64,000 bases of DNA from Wolfiporia cocos (GCA_029448655.1 JACCLO010000013.1:1054001-1118000), one strand, 5' to 3'; counted from the first letter of the stretch, positions 29,248 through 41,412 are shown. Translations and numbers: made by a program. Notes: generated by a model not told the origin, from the sequence alone.

Positions 29248-29962
29248 GAGGGACTTCAGTCAATTATCTTAATCTGCCAACTGCCCTTCGCTTAAGAAAT
29301 CGCAGTTGCGAGCTAGGTTTGCACGCAGATTAATCTGCTAACTGTGGCAGATTAATCTACTGTGACAATAAAATGGCACATCCCGGATTCGATTCAAGGA
29401 CCTTAGCACAGATGAGAATAACAGCATCACAGCATAATTAGCCAACTGAGCCATTGCGGCAACAGGTACCATTGACCAATTAAAATATATATAACGCAAA
29501 TTTTACACACAATTTTCGCAAATCATCAAGGCAACTAACTGCTCCAACAAGCATACAGAAATCAATGATAGTGGTAGCTTGATTTACCATGCTTGACCTG
29601 GAGCAACTCACCATGGGAAAGCTGAATACACTGGAATCACAGGTCTTTAGAGGCAGATTCATTTGTATTTGTGTTATGGAAGATGTTAAACTGCGAAAAT
29701 GAAGTTTACAAAATACTCTATACATTGCTTAAAATGGGGGCAACACCAGTTGCACTGTAGCTCAGTTGGCTAATTACACTGTGATGCTGTTATTCTCCTC
29801 TGCGCTAAGGTCCTTGGTTCGAATCCGGGATGTGCCATTTTATTGTCACAGTAGATTAATCTGCCACAGTTAGCAGATTAATCTGCGTGCAAACCTAGCT
29901 CGCAACTGTGATTTCTTAAGCGAAGGGCAGTTGGCAGATTAAGATAATTGACTGAAACTCTA
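29248..29962. mobile_element. hAT-like foldback MITE with tRNA-like arms, copy 1
   Basis: Perfect 8-bp target duplication CGCTTACA (29240-29247 and 29963-29970). The element runs GAGGGACTTCAGTCAATT ... AATTGACTGAAACTCTA. About 200 bp at each end are inverted repeats of each other (GATTAATCTGC, CTAGCTCGCAACTG, TTTCTTAAGCGAAGGGCAG). An 8-bp duplication suits the hAT superfamily. The inner parts of both arms contain the same tRNA-like sequence in opposite orientation. No transposase frame. The copy at 59370-60085 is nearly identical, so the family moved recently. Confidence 0.88.
29752..29837 (+). other. tRNA-like sequence (A box and B box) in MITE arm
   Basis: TAGCTCAGTTGGCTAA matches the tRNA D-arm/A box and GGTTCGAATCC the T-arm/B box, about 50 bp apart. 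GCAC and GTGC could pair as a partial acceptor stem. The anticodon arm is not convincing, so I read this as a tRNA-derived pol III promoter remnant and not a working tRNA. An inverted copy lies at 29385-29465. Confidence 0.6.
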
Positions 29963-30502
29963 CGCTTACATGTATCATAGGTATAATGTATGAGCATGCA
30001 CATGCATATATGTGGCTCAAATATGTCTAGAAGATGGATATCTATTTACTATGCTGATACATGTAGTCTTGGGTATCACATGTGTAGTTTTCAGCCCTAC
30101 ATCCTAATCGTATTAACATACAGGAGCATTGCATGCACATATATGATGCATAATCAACATTTAGGAAGATTTTATATATACAGCTCAAAGCTACATAGGG
30201 TGTCATGTGGTACGAGGTTATTACATGATGCATCAACATGAACACAGCAGAACTAAGCTCCATTTTGGCTCTTGTCACAGTTTTTCCTGCATTTATATGC
30301 AAGTGGCACTGCTGGTACTCAAACTCTCACACTCTTGAAGATCACATGATAGTTAGGCACTGGTCAAGGCTCTAGACCAGCTTACATAATCCATCACTTA
30401 CATAATCAACTATCCCACAATCATGCTTCTCATATATGGCATTAGGCCTAGGTCAGAACCTGGTAGAACATTGGAGAACCCTTGGGAATCTCATGGAACC
30501 TC

Positions 30503-31132
30503 TGTTATGGGTTGTATACCTGTTCAATACAGTTGAGTCCATGAATATGAGTCTTGCACCCTAAGTCAAAAGACTTGAGGGGTCATGCAATATCCAAGCT
30601 GTCTGCTAAAGGATATAAGTTTGATGTGCAAGTCCAGGGATGACTTGCCTAAGTCCAATAAGTCAATGAGCACTTGGTCTTCAGAGCTTGCAAATATACT
30701 GAGCAAAGTTTCCTTCATTTGAGAATGAGTATCAGACTTTTATTATTACAACAAGGTTAAGCTGAAGAGCTTTGACTGTAAATACAGGAGTTTATATACA
30801 CTAACAAGTGTCCTTAGTCCTACCAATACCAGATGTCACTGCTACTATCTACACTATAGCTTGAAATGTGTGATGGTGATATATCTGTAACAATAGATAG
30901 GGATGATAAATATTTGGTGGTTGAATGCCATCTGTCAATCATGTGATAGGGATGAAACAGTGACGGGGTTTAATCTGTCAAAGGTGAAATGAGCCCTGTA
31001 TGCTAGTACAACTGGGGTTGAGCCCAGTGAGACCACAAGTTTCCAAGGGGGTTGGTTGCACAACAAGTCCCTGTATTGTATTAGCCCAATGGTGAGTTCT
31101 GTGAGCATTTGAAAAATAAAATAACCATAACA
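30503..31132 (+). mobile_element. Solo LTR, family X (TGTTATGG...CCATAACA)
   Basis: A 630-bp unit begins TGTTATGGGTTGTATACC and ends ATAACCATAACA; the termini TGTTATGG / CCATAACA are perfect inverted repeats starting TG and ending CA. Flanks ACCTC and ACCTT agree at 4 of 5, as expected for the 5-bp target duplication of an LTR retrotransposon. No internal region with gag or pol adjoins, so it is a solo LTR. TTATATAC near 30792 may be its promoter TATA. Confidence 0.75.
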
Positions 31133-31149
31133 ACCTTGGAGAAGGCTTG

Positions 31150-31745
31150 GGCATGTGTCACAGAACTTCCCATAGGGGCTATGCTACATCCCTTACTTGG
31201 TCCTGCAGTGCACGTTCTGTCTGCGCTCCTCGACACACTCTATGTCTCATCCTAGATACCGTTACTAGACCACCTGACCCAGTAGATAGGCACTCCGGGG
31301 TAGCATGCATCTCAGACGCCCACATCACAGTCACAGTATGTACACTAAACATTACCTTAGTTACCTACAGCACTGCCTCACACTGCTCTGCACACAGGCC
31401 TCTACTTTAGGATGTACCTGGTAGTTTACACGCTCATGTATATAATCTACAGCAGATGGGTCTTACAACCCATCTTTGAGATTCTCAGCAACTGGGCTTA
31501 GGCCCCTTTCTTATCCTCTGATCTGTGGTGCTGGGCATTGTCCACCCCTGTTGTGCCTGCTCTGTGTGTCATTCCTCTGGCGGTATGACTGCACTTCGGT
31601 GTTAGGGAACTTAGGCCCCCTGTTTGCACCTTGGCATCCACCCTTCGCTGCTACTGGATGTAGCTCATCAGGCATAAGGGATTTCCCCAGCTGTGCCAGT
31701 CCTACAGACTCAGGCAAGTCTGTGTCAGCATGCACTGAGCACATT
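31150..31745 (-). repeat. LTR fragment, family Y, inverted
   Basis: Inverted relative to the copy at 45028-45740: TGTGTCACAGAACTTCCC here against GTTCTGTGACACA there, and CAACTGGGCTTAGGCCCC against GGGGCTTAAGCCC. The ORF of 158 codons across it (31476-31952) is an LTR translation without motifs. Confidence 0.45.
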
Positions 31746-31751
31746 AGTAAG

Positions 31752-32385
31752 TGTTACGGGTCGAATACCCAGTTGTATATTCAACACGCGAATATAAATT
31801 GTTCTTCTGCACATAGTCCGAAGGACAAGTGCAAGGCAAATATATCTGTTAATAAGCCTTCTAGTCCTAGGTCAAAGACTCTAGGGATCATTCAATATCC
31901 AATACATGTTAGAGGATATAAATCGTTCTGGTGCAAGTCTTATAGAGTGTAAGACTTGCCTGGGTCTGAGAAGTCGGTGTGCACTTCGAGGATTTAGTCA
32001 GTTTGATAGCTCAGCGAATACTGAGCATAGTTTCCTACATTTGAGAATGAGTATAAGACTTCTTGTTTGTACAACAAGGTTGAGCTAAAGAGCCTCCACA
32101 GTAAGTACATTGGCTTATATACTACACTAAGTTTCAGGGGTCAAGTCCATCCTAGATGTCACTGATACTATCTACACTATGGTATGAGACGTTTGATGGG
32201 TATGTAGTGATATACCTGAGACAATAGATAGCAATGATATGGTGGTTGAATGCCATCTGCCAATCACAGAATGATAAACATGAAATGAGGTGCAGAGTTG
32301 GATCTGCCAGAGTCGAAGCGTGCCCTACACACTAATACAACTGGGGTTAGGCCCAGCACAATCACAAATCGCCAGGGAGGTTTGT
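31752..32385 (+). mobile_element. Degenerate LTR, family X
   Basis: Starts TGTTACGGGTCGAATACCC and follows the 30503 copy block for block (CAAGTCTTATAG, GAGTATAAGACTT, CTGATACTATCTACACTATGG, ACAACTGGGGTTAGGCCCAG). The right end is lost where a fragment with GATTAATCT and CTGAAACTCTA begins. Confidence 0.6.
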
Positions 32386-32438
32386 TGCGCAGATTTGATC
32401 TGATCAATGCAGATTAATCTAAGTGGCTGAAACTCTAC
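32386..32438. repeat. Right-end fragment of hAT-like MITE family
   Basis: GCAGATTAATCT...GGCTGAAACTCTA repeats the right terminus of the elements at 29248 and 59370. The left part is absent, so this is a deleted copy inserted at the end of an LTR. Confidence 0.5.
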
Positions 32439-32713
32439 CGGCTTGACCTTTTGCTGAGCCCAAGCCCTTCAAAGCCGAGCCCAAGCCCCAGGCTTTGCAC
32501 ATCAGTAGTAGCAGTATGTACACCAAATACTATGACTTTATGCTAATGGGCCATCATACCACATACCAGCCCCACTATACCCAATTTCAGTGTATCCGCC
32601 CCTATCCTACCAGGGACACTACTGCTCCTGTACTGTAGCAACAAGATTGCACCAACATGTGCACATTTCCAACACCAGATATACACCTAGTACTTCAACT
32701 GTATAAGCATGCA
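32439..32713. other. Spacer, no feature recognised
   Basis: AT-rich, no frame or repeat match noticed. Confidence 0.3.
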
Positions 32714-32890
32714 ACAGGCACCCCATGGGACAGTGCTGTTTGTCTCCAATGTGGAGTGGTATCCAAACACTTGAACTCACACCGTCGAAGTCAATCATTG
32801 GCTCGGATCCTTCTGCTCAGATGATACACCAAATGCAACACCTCTTGCAAAGAGCAGAAAGATAGCACGAACTGGAAGATGACTTGAGGT
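32714..32890 (+). pseudogene. Methyltransferase relic (exon-2 part)
   Basis: CCATGGGACAGTGCTGT...GGTATCCAAACACTTGAACTCAC matches exon 2 of the 27.2-kb gene from its RWDTAV segment through motif I to LELTP. It then continues as IIGSDPSAQMI and a glutamine-rich stretch where the gene has IGIDPSAKMIEQAQ. Frameshifts and a changed motif I make it non-functional. Confidence 0.6.
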
Positions 32891-33627
32891 TAATAGAGAG
32901 TATTTGTATTTGCTGGAACCTAGGTTACAGGACCTTTCTTGAGCTGCAGTGCCACTTGCTCAGAGTTCTGGGACTTTGAGCATAGTGGTGTTAGGGGGTA
33001 ACCACAATGCTATCACGTGCAGCATGCTGCATTGATGGTGCACCTCACAGCGCCTATACACTACTAGTACATGGGGTCCTGTGTTGCTAACATAGGTGCT
33101 GGACTATGGGCCTCAAACTTCACCCCACTTTCCTTGAACTTAATCCACTTTTCCTCAAGAAAACCTTGACCAAGGTCCCAGCAAATACTCTCCAATGTCC
33201 CAGTGAGCTTTTGGAACTCCACTGTGGCTGCAGTGGTGGCACTTGTAGGTCGGTGCATAGGCAGATGGACGCATGTACAAGTAAGACCTTGAAGAAATAG
33301 CAAACAAGAGCATGTGGTGGCAGATTCACATGTATACCTAGAATTGAATGGATATATACTCACCTTTATGGCATTCCAGTCTGACAACCAAGAGCAGAGT
33401 GATATAGATTATGCTGTACAAAAGTTGCACCAGGCAGCTGATATCACTGAGCAGCAGGGAAGGATAACAGACCGTGTTTTATCCAATGTGCACTGCAAGT
33501 TGTGCCTTCCACAATATAGGGGGCAGAGGATGCAGAAGTGCATGTTTGCTGTTGCACTATGATACTGGTGACTAATGCGCAAGGTCACCACTGCCAAATA
33601 CAATCCATCAATGTAATTGGATGTAAG
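32891..33627. other. Unassigned region with a minus-strand frame
   Basis: The minus-strand frame at 33064-33387 (107 aa, TAATVEFQKLTGTLESICW...) is one of the better-looking short frames in this repeat belt, but no homologous family, start context or splice partner was recognised. Possibly a fragment of a transposon protein. Confidence 0.25.
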
Positions 33628-34278
33628 GGTTATGGGTTGTATATCTGTTCAATATATTTGAGTCCATGAATATAAGTCTTCTACCCTAAGTCGAAAGACT
33701 TGAGGGTTTGTTCAATATCCAAGTTTCCTGTCACAAGGATATAAGTTCAATGTACAAGTCCAGGGATGACTTGCCTAAGTCTGAGAAGTCAAGGAGCACT
33801 TTGAGGACTTAGTATTCAGAGCTTGCAAATATACTGGGCGAAGTTTCCTTCATTTGAGAACGAGTATGAGACTCTTGTTATTACAACAATGTTGAACTAA
33901 AGAGCCTTGACCATAGTTACATGATTTTATATACTACACTGAGTGTCTTAGGTCCTATACATCCTGGATGCTACTGCTGCTATGTTTGACCTAGTCTGAA
34001 ACATTTGATAAGTATGTGGTGACGGATCTATAATGATAGATAGGAATGGTAGATGAGAATGATGCTGGCAATCAATCCAGCATCTTTCAATTGTGAGATG
34101 AATGTGAAACAATAATAAAGTCGGATCTGTCAAGCTGAGATGAGCCATAACAAGCTAGTACAACTGGGGTTGAGCCCAGTAGAATCACGAGTCTCCAGGG
34201 GGGTTGGTTAAACGACAAGTCCTTGTATAATACTCGCCCAATGATAAATCCATGTAGAAAAATGAAATATCTATAACA
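33628..34278 (+). mobile_element. Solo LTR, family X
   Basis: About 650 bp, aligned to the 30503 copy over its whole length: TTATGGGTTGTATATCTG at the start, TCTATAACA at the end. Flanks GTAAG and ATAAG agree at 4 of 5. The first two bases are GG instead of TG. Confidence 0.65.
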
Positions 34279-34527
34279 ATAAGTATATAAGCTAGTAATG
34301 AGACTATCAAATCCACTACCCCAGCCTGCTCCTGGTCATTATTTCTTCCAGATGTGCATGTGGTGTGTGCCTCTATGTGCCAATCCACAGCACCTGCACC
34401 TACACCATAGCGGAGTTCCAAAGGGGCATTCAAGTCTGGAAGATGGGCTACACAATCAAGTCAACTTGCTTAGAACCCCATGGAAGATATGAGGTGGTTC
34501 AAAAGCAGAGGCATTGACATGATCATG

Positions 34528-34630
34528 TTGGCATGAGTGGAACATTGGCTTGTTTGGTTTGACTATATCAAGTTCTGACCACAGGCAGCAAAGATTATCA
34601 ATAGGGACAGAACCCTAGGTGCTTGGGTGT
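34528..34630 (+). pseudogene. Methyltransferase relic (end of exon 2)
   Basis: In frame with stops, it reads EHWLVWFDYIKF...PQAAKIINRDRTLGAWV, matching AAHWFDWAKLWPEAARVLRKNGTLAVW of the intact gene, and is followed by GTGTGTA where the intact gene has its intron donor. So an unspliced genomic copy was duplicated, not an mRNA. Confidence 0.6.
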
Positions 34631-35079
34631 GTATAATGTTACTTTCTTCTTGAAGAGACTCCCCTGAAGTGTTGACTTCTGATCCCAACTGACAATTCCA
34701 TGGGCTCCGAGTGATGCGATTAAGCATTGTCTAGACTAGATTAGACTGTTATAAAACATTCTAACTATCACAGATCAGATTAATCGTTGTAATGCATTCT
34801 ATCCATCTGTTTGTAACCCTGAGTCAGTCAATAAAGGTTATGTCAGAGAGCACTTATATCTTATAGTATTACTTCAATGTTTCTCCTTGATGGCTCTCAC
34901 TGTAGCATTATCTTGAGAACTAGGTATAATGATTTTAAACACAGTGGAATATCACAATTATACTGAGTAAGATCCACTGTTTTTGTCACAGATCCGACAT
35001 ATTTTTTTTTACCTATTTTTCCGGTATTTCTACGAATACCTGAAGGGTTTCTACACGTATAATGGTACTTAACGTACAA
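34631..35079. other. Spacer; part repeated at 56130
   Basis: TATAATGTTACTTTCTTCTTGAAGAGACTCCCCTGAAGTG (34630-34671) reappears in diverged form at 56138-56178. Otherwise AT-rich without features. A run of nine T lies near 35002. Confidence 0.35.
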
Positions 35080-36055
35080 AGCGCTGCTAACTAAGGGGTT
35101 ACAGCTTAGCTAATCCGGATCTCTCCGTATTCGCGTCCTCGTAGCATAACAACGCGTACATAACATGCTCGTTATCGCTATTTGATAAGCGGCCCGTAGT
35201 TTATCACATGCCAATAGCATAGCCTTACTCATATCCCGACCTCGGTATATAGTTATCACATGCTTGGCTTATGAATACACTACAGCCACAACGTCACAAG
35301 GGACCTATGGTCTCTAACATGGTGTCACAGATATTGCCCCTCCCCTGGATCGAACCCAGGAAACCCCGGTTAGTTATCACATGACCCGTATATAGCCGTA
35401 GCCTAGTGGATACGCGCATAACACCCACTCCCCTTAGGTCCTCAGTAGTTAGCGCATTACTTATGTAAGCACATCACATGTTGGGCGTCATGCCAATGGG
35501 CCCACAGGCCACCTTACTTTAGGGTAGCCATACTAGTGACTGCTGCAGCGCATGTACTTAAACTACTACGTCTGAGGTCTTACACCTCAGACTCTTCATT
35601 CTATCTATGGGGGCGTGTCCCCTCAGATTCAACGCTACTTCCTCTGCGTGCTAGTCTGGTGTCCACAGGCCTGAGAGAACCTTTGGACGTCACTTACCAG
35701 CGGTCCGACTTGGACGTTAGTACGTACGTCGTAAAATCTGTGACACATGGGTTCTTACTGGCTCGGCCATTACCGGCGAGCACGGTCTATTAGTACAATG
35801 GACTTCAACGTGGTGCGCATTATGGCGCACAAACCAGTTACTTTAGGGCAGACCAATACGGGTTTGCTTTACTCTGTGTATATAAGGGATCGTCCTGAGG
35901 CTTACAGACCTCAGTTCTATTCTTTTACATCGGCAACTTTACCTCTCATATCGTCTGCTACTCCTATCCCCTCGCCTCTCAAGCATTACTTTTGTATCAA
36001 GGCTTTATTCGGTGAGTCCCACAAGATAGTTGTGTCAGTTTTGTTTCTGTAGCAC
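35080..36055 (-). repeat. LTR fragments, family Y, inverted
   Basis: Contains GTCTGAGGTCTTACACCTCAGAC, GGGGGCGTGTCCCCTCAG and the GGTCTCTAACATGGTGTCACA end, all inverted counterparts of blocks at 25900-26200 and 45170-45310. CCTGGATCGAACCCAGG near 35345 is a T-arm-like palindrome, perhaps a primer-binding-site remnant. Frames over it are LTR translations. Confidence 0.45.
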
Positions 36056-36189
36056 AATAGAGCACTTAGTAAGCACTGATTCATCTTGCTCCATTAGGCT
36101 ATTATTTGTGCAAAGAACAATGATGTATTTGCAGCAGTGTGGTATTATTTATTTCTACAGAGATGTATGAGTACTGTACTGGTTTTGCA

Positions 36190-36730
36190 ATACTGTTACA
36201 GGTCAAATACCTGTGCTCATTCAATATCCTAGTCTGAAATTTCAAGTTCGTATAGACAAGTTTCGCTAACTCGCTCTCAATCTGATAAGTTGATGGGCAC
36301 TTAAAGGATTATGTCTTAAGAGCTCACAGAATATACTGAACTTGGTTTCCCAAGTTTGAGAGTGAGTATAGGACTCTTATTATTTTATTTTTGATGCATG
36401 CAGAACTTACCATTAGTCGAGTTATGATACAGGGACTTGTTGCACAACCAACACCCCTGGAGACTTGTGACTCTACTGGGCACAATTCCAGTTGTACCAG
36501 ATTACTAGGGCTCATTTCAGACCTGACAGATCCAACTCTGTCACCATTTTGTATTCATCTATTGGTTGGCAAATGGCTTCAACCACCATATTTCCTATCA
36601 TTGCTATCTATCATTACAGGTTCATCACTGCATACCTATGATGCATTTCATACTAGATCATACTTAGTAGCAGTGACATCTGGGATGCATAGGACCTTAT
36701 ATACTCTGTCACAGACTGACATTGATATAC
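36190..36730. repeat. Family X LTR halves in inverted arrangement
   Basis: 36190-36400 is a left-half LTR in plus orientation (GTCAAATACC...GAGTATAGGACTC). From about 36410 the right half follows inverted (GGGACTTGTTGCACAACC...TATATACTC). This looks like a rearranged pair of nested copies. Confidence 0.45.
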
Positions 36731-37299
36731 CATAAACAACCTAAGGCCTTCCTGCCCCCATACCATAGAATGCTGATGGTAGACCGAGTCTCAGACAAGC
36801 ACACCAAGTGGTAAAGCAGAACAAGGGAAAACACCCCCACAACAAGTATGATAAGTCTGGGAGTGTTACAGTCATAACATGGCTGAGCCCACAGGAAGTG
36901 GTAAGTGTGTGAAAGCTGTTACCCAATCCGGCTCTGGAGGATAGGTTCATATACCGGGAACCATGATCTCACCTAACCGCAAGATTGCTTCCCTTTTAGT
37001 GAAGGGAGTTAAATGCCTTGCATAGCACATGATTGGTTCCCATGTGTAGCCATAACAGGGAGTAATCCCCAGATGATGCAACCTGTTTGCACCACTGGCT
37101 ATCTACCAGCCCTGAAGGGGCCCTAGCATGGGTCATGTGGTATGTACTTCAGGCACTGTCCATGTGACCTACATACGGGGTGTCTATCCTACCATTCAGC
37201 TATGCTAACATACTATCTACAAGATATGTGACCATTAACACACTAGTTCCTATGTTCAAGACAGGATGGTAGATCTTTCCATGCCACAAGACAAATCTG
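36731..37299. other. Spacer, no feature recognised
   Basis: No coding frame over 70 codons with motifs; no transposon ends noticed. Confidence 0.3.
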
Positions 37300-38046
37300 T
37301 GACATACTCAGTGTAGTATATAAACTCATGTAACTAAAGTCAAGGCTCTTCAGCTCAACCTTATCTTAATAACAAGAGTCTTATACTCATTCTCAAACTT
37401 GGGAAACCAAGCTCAGTATTGGCCAAGCTTTAAGGACCAAATCCTCTAAGTGCCCTTCAGCTTATAGGACCCTACAAGCTTGAATCCTCTAAGCCCTCTA
37501 GCTCATAGGACTGAAGGTGAGTCAACATGTCTCATCTATAGAACTTATATCCTTGACTCAGGATATCAAATGAAGCGCTAGTCCCTCAGACTTAGTGTCG
37601 AAGAAATACATTTGTGGATTCAAATATATTGAATGGGTATATGACCCATAACACTTGTTAGTATAGCAAAGTCAAGCTGAAGAGCTCCGACAGTAGTTAC
37701 ATGAGTTTATATCCTACTCTGAGTATCTATGGTCCTGATCGTTCCAGATACCACTGCTACTAAGTACAATCTAGTCTGAAACATATGATAGGTATGCAGT
37801 GATGAGTCTGTGATGATAGATTGAAATGATAGAATATTCAGCAGTTGAATGCCATCTACTGATAGAATGATAAATATGTAACAGTGGCAGGGTTGCACCT
37901 ATCAAGCCTGAAATGAACCCTAGTATACTAGTACATCTGGGGTCACACCCAGTAGAGTCATGAGACTTCAGGGGGCTGGTTGTGTGACAAGTCATTGTAC
38001 TCAAGCAATAGTGAGTTCCATGCATGTTAGACAGAATATCATAACA
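37300..38046. repeat. Family X LTR halves, second inverted composite
   Basis: 37300-37651 is an inverted left half ending in CCATAACA (the complement of the LTR start) at 37648-37655. It is followed directly by a plus-strand right half that runs to the terminal ATAACA at 38046. It mirrors the arrangement at 36190-36730. Confidence 0.5.
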
Positions 38047-39819
38047 AATACATCCTCAGTTCAATCATTTTCTCCCCTCCACTTCCACTTGCACAACTCT
38101 TCCACGACTGTGACTGCATCTGAAGAGCACATAACCTGACACAGACTAGCTGTGGGACTCACCACCTTATTCCTAAGGTGAGGGGATGAGATAACTAGTC
38201 AAGTGCAGCAGGGATGGATAAGCTTCTACAGCACTAGCTGAGAAGAATAGAACTAAAGGTATAACCCTTACAGTTAACCCTACTTATATACATTGGTCAA
38301 AACCCATGTGATAAGTGCTAGCACTACTCAGTCTCTGTCTATTGCCAGTGCATGTGATAAACTATCGGGCACAGCCGGGTAAACTACTGAGCTGGATGCC
38401 AAAAGGGCGATACAGCTAAGTCCACTAACTACGATAACCGTGGTGGGCCGATAATGGCCGGACCAATCATAATGAGTGTGTCAGTCACCTTGCAGTGATG
38501 TAGAAGTCTGGGCACAGCCCAGAAGGGAGCCGGTCCAGTAGGGCTGCTGTGAGGGATTATGGCTATTGGCCAGGTCCAAGGGTGACTAAGGCGGAGTGCC
38601 AAGTCATGGTGAGTCAGAGGCCGGGCCGCTGAGGCTATGGCAATGACTAAGGGGCCTAGAGGGCCCAGGGACAGACAGGTCTTGCAGCTAGAGTCTGGGA
38701 TTTGGCTTTCACCAGAGTCCAGAGGTGGTCCATGAGTGCTGGACCAATAGCAATAATGCCTTGTGGCTATTATTATGATATGGTGCCATTATTGTGCATT
38801 ATGGCATGCATTGTGATGTCATAACCTAGACTCTGCAGATCTAGGCAGATGATGTGTGGGAGTCTGGCCTTGTGGCTAGACTGGTTGACGTAGCGATGAC
38901 ATTGCTTGGTCTAGGGTGATGACGTAGTCCGGGCCTGGCCTTGCAGCTGGGCTATGGTGACATCATTATGTGATCATTGGTCTGGACTTGGGCCTGGACA
39001 GCTGTAGCTATGACATTGTGATGATGCATGGGTGCTGACTAGTGTATTATGCTTTGTCAGGGTTGCTTAGTAGCATGTTAGCATATTACATAAGTGGTAA
39101 AACCTTGCAACACCGTTAGGTTAGCTCGGCAATTTGGCATGGTGGGATAACTCCTGGATAACTTGTAGTTAGACATGGTAATTTTGAATAAATTGCTGTA
39201 TGTCCCAGATCTGTGACATAACCTCTTCACTGAGTTCACTCAAATTTGCTACAGATATGCATTTCTAACCCTTTGTAGAAATCCTGTGGCTGCAGGAGCA
39301 AACTGTTGGCATGGGATAGTCAGACAGTAGGCAAGTTACAAACTGGCAATGAGCCACTCTGCTCACACCCAGCTTTCATACACCTCTGGAGAAGCTATCT
39401 ACCCACTACCTTGCCTGCTTGGGCATCTGCTTGCCATTGCAATGGGTGTGGATCCTAGGTTGCAGTACCCTTTGTAGCCACATCCCTAACTAAATACTGA
39501 TCTCACACCCATCTACATTGATATTCTCAGTTCTACTGGTGGGTCATACACATTCATGCTGAATGCATACATGTGTTTGGACTCTGGAGCCAACTCTATT
39601 TCTTTCTTGTATTAGAACAGCCTGGGTGCATCATCCCCAATGAGAACAAAGTGATCCCCACCCTTAGATGCAACAAGCAGCCTGATTCAGACATAGAACA
39701 AATATGAGTGCATTGGTTCGTATCACCCTTGATTCTTCCTCTGAAACTCACTTCTGCAATGCCAATGTACTTCTTCACATATAGGTACCCATCAATCTGT
39801 ATTAAGGATCCACCTTCAA
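38047..39819. other. Gene-free, G-rich degenerate region
   Basis: 38380-39070 is rich in imperfect repeats of GGTCTAGGGTGATGAC, GGCCTGGCCTTG and TTATTATGATATGGTGCC, in a style also seen at 45741-46655. I see no gene. 39230-39800 is AT-richer with no recognised frame. Confidence 0.35.
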
Positions 39820-40002
39820 AGTTGCTGTGCAAGTGCACAACATGGGAGGATTTGCTCAGGTACCTGCATACATTCTTTGTGTTACACAGATTTCATGAGG
39901 TGCACACAGAGATTCAGAACCTGCTTGACTCCACAGGTAGTATTGCAGTGTGCTTGTGGTGTATATCACATGCAGATGTTACTTTGCAGAAAGTAGATGT
40001 AT
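39820..40002 (+). pseudogene. Methyltransferase relic (exon-4 part)
   Basis: Reads LLCKCTTWEDLLRYLHTFFVLHRFHEVH, corresponding to LLRKRTTWASMLGYLRTFSALHSFHEAH of the intact gene, and on through GSIAVCLW...ADVTLQKV (GDVAVRFWRALRAEVAQQK). The acidic tail and stop of the gene follow in decayed form. Many C-to-T type changes relative to the intact copy. Confidence 0.65.
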
Positions 40003-40183
40003 AAAATGGAGAGATGTCATGACCATGTCATGACCATGTGCTGTAATAGCTTAAGTGCTGAGACCCACAGATGCCAACAGAGTTGGCACAATGGTTTTTG
40101 CATTATGGCTGAACATCATATTGCATCCATGACAGCACATGATAGGAGAATGACGAGACTGAGAGAGAGTGGCTAAGGCTCCA

Positions 40184-40914
40184 ACCAAATACACCCTTAG
40201 GCAGTATTTACTTAGTATTTAATTGGTTTACATGGTTTTTGACATACTAAGCAAGCTCAATGATACATTCATGAAGCCACTGCTTGATGCACATTACTTG
40301 TGTGATTGTCTCTGCCTTGAGTGAACTACACGTGTTTGCACAGAGATGACAAGAAGATGAAAATAGTTGTTCAACTGCCACACTTGCAGCAGGGACTGCT
40401 GAGAAATCATATGCAATGTGGGAGATTACTGGGAAGTCATGCATAGGGGCCTAGCAAGCTGAGAATAAATAAATGCATTGGAATACCATAGGTGGAAGCT
40501 TTTTGGTAAGGTCTGTAATCCACTGTACAAGCTCTTGTAGTGTGTCATGAGAAAGATTTTTTTCAGACATATTGCCAATCAAAACAGTATGATATACCTT
40601 GAGCACTTGAAGGGGAAGCCAGTGGTGAGCTGCAGCTGCTGTGTCACATCTGTGCATGCACAACATTGCCACATATGGTATGTGGCTTGTGGGCATGCAT
40701 TTGAGAGCCTCATGTCTGGCTAGTTATTGATCTCTAACATGATGTCACAATAATTCTCTGTGTATTTCCACATGATATAAAGACTGTCTGGATGCATCTT
40801 ACAGAACCCATTACAAACTAAATACAAACTAAATATTAAGTACTCTGCACCCCATATTTACTTTACTCTGTAACTGGTTTAAACCAAGTATACTTAGTAT
40901 TTACTTTATTTGGT
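40184..40914 (-). mobile_element. hAT-family DNA transposon remnant
   Basis: Bounded by ACCAAATA (40184) and TATTTGGT (40914), with further inverted similarity inside (AGTATTTACTTAGTATT / AATACTAAGTATAC, TTGGTTTA / TAAACCA). The minus strand holds a hAT C-terminal dimerisation motif. No matching 8-bp flanks were found, so the true ends may differ. Confidence 0.6.
40247..40444 (-). pseudogene. hAT transposase C-terminal fragment
   Basis: The minus-strand frame reads DFSAVPAASVAVEQLFSSS...LKAETITQVMCIKQWLHE, which fits the hAT C-terminal (hATC) dimerisation domain pattern of a Ser-rich ...SxxxExxFSS... stretch followed by L-x-x-E-T-V and K-x-W-L. Only about 65 residues remain, with no DDE catalytic core upstream. 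Confidence 0.65.
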
Positions 40915-41073
40915 GTCACGAGCACGTCACAAGCACGTGCCATAATAGCTTAAGTACTGAGACCCACAGATGCCAACAGAGTTGGCATTCTGCCCTTTTG
41001 GCGCAATGGTTATTGCATTACAGCTGAGCATCGTTATTGGGTTCTCATGACAGCATGTGATATTTCATTGGAG
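40915..41073. repeat. Direct repeat of 40010-40150
   Basis: TAATAGCTTAAGTACTGAGACCC and CAGATGCCAACAGAGTTGGC occur here and at 40040-40090, flanking the hAT remnant. This is a diverged ~150-bp direct duplication. Confidence 0.5.
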
Positions 41074-41392
41074 CCTTAAGCCCAGCGGAAGTCAGCATCA
41101 AGCTGTACAGCACCAATCCATGCCAGTACAAGGTGCCCCAAAATGCCGACCAGCATGTACTGATGACAGCGATTTGAGAGAAACACTGACAAAAATCTGT
41201 TTCAGAATGTGTACATCCAAGCTGGTCCATGCACGTGTACTAGCATGGACTGGTGTGGACCACAACCTACCTGACCATGTATCTTTCTTACTCTCATCAG
41301 ATCCCATACCATGTAGAACATGCTGGTTGTTTTTTGTCATGTACATGATACTGCAGCCTGCCTCTACCCGCCCCATGGTCCACTTCTTCCTG

Positions 41393-41412
41393 CCCCCCCC
41401 CCCCCCCCCCCC
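41393..41412 (+). repeat. C20 homopolymer
   Basis: Twenty consecutive C (G on the minus strand), followed by CCCAC/CTCCC-rich sequence to about 41460. The proline-rich frame of 200 codons across it is a low-complexity translation. The run is prone to length change and, as G-tract, to quadruplex formation. Confidence 0.9.

Noticed and set aside
29752..29837. Functional tRNA
   Set aside because: A and B boxes are present but the anticodon arm does not fold and the acceptor stem pairs over only about four bases; it is part of a transposon arm found in several copies.
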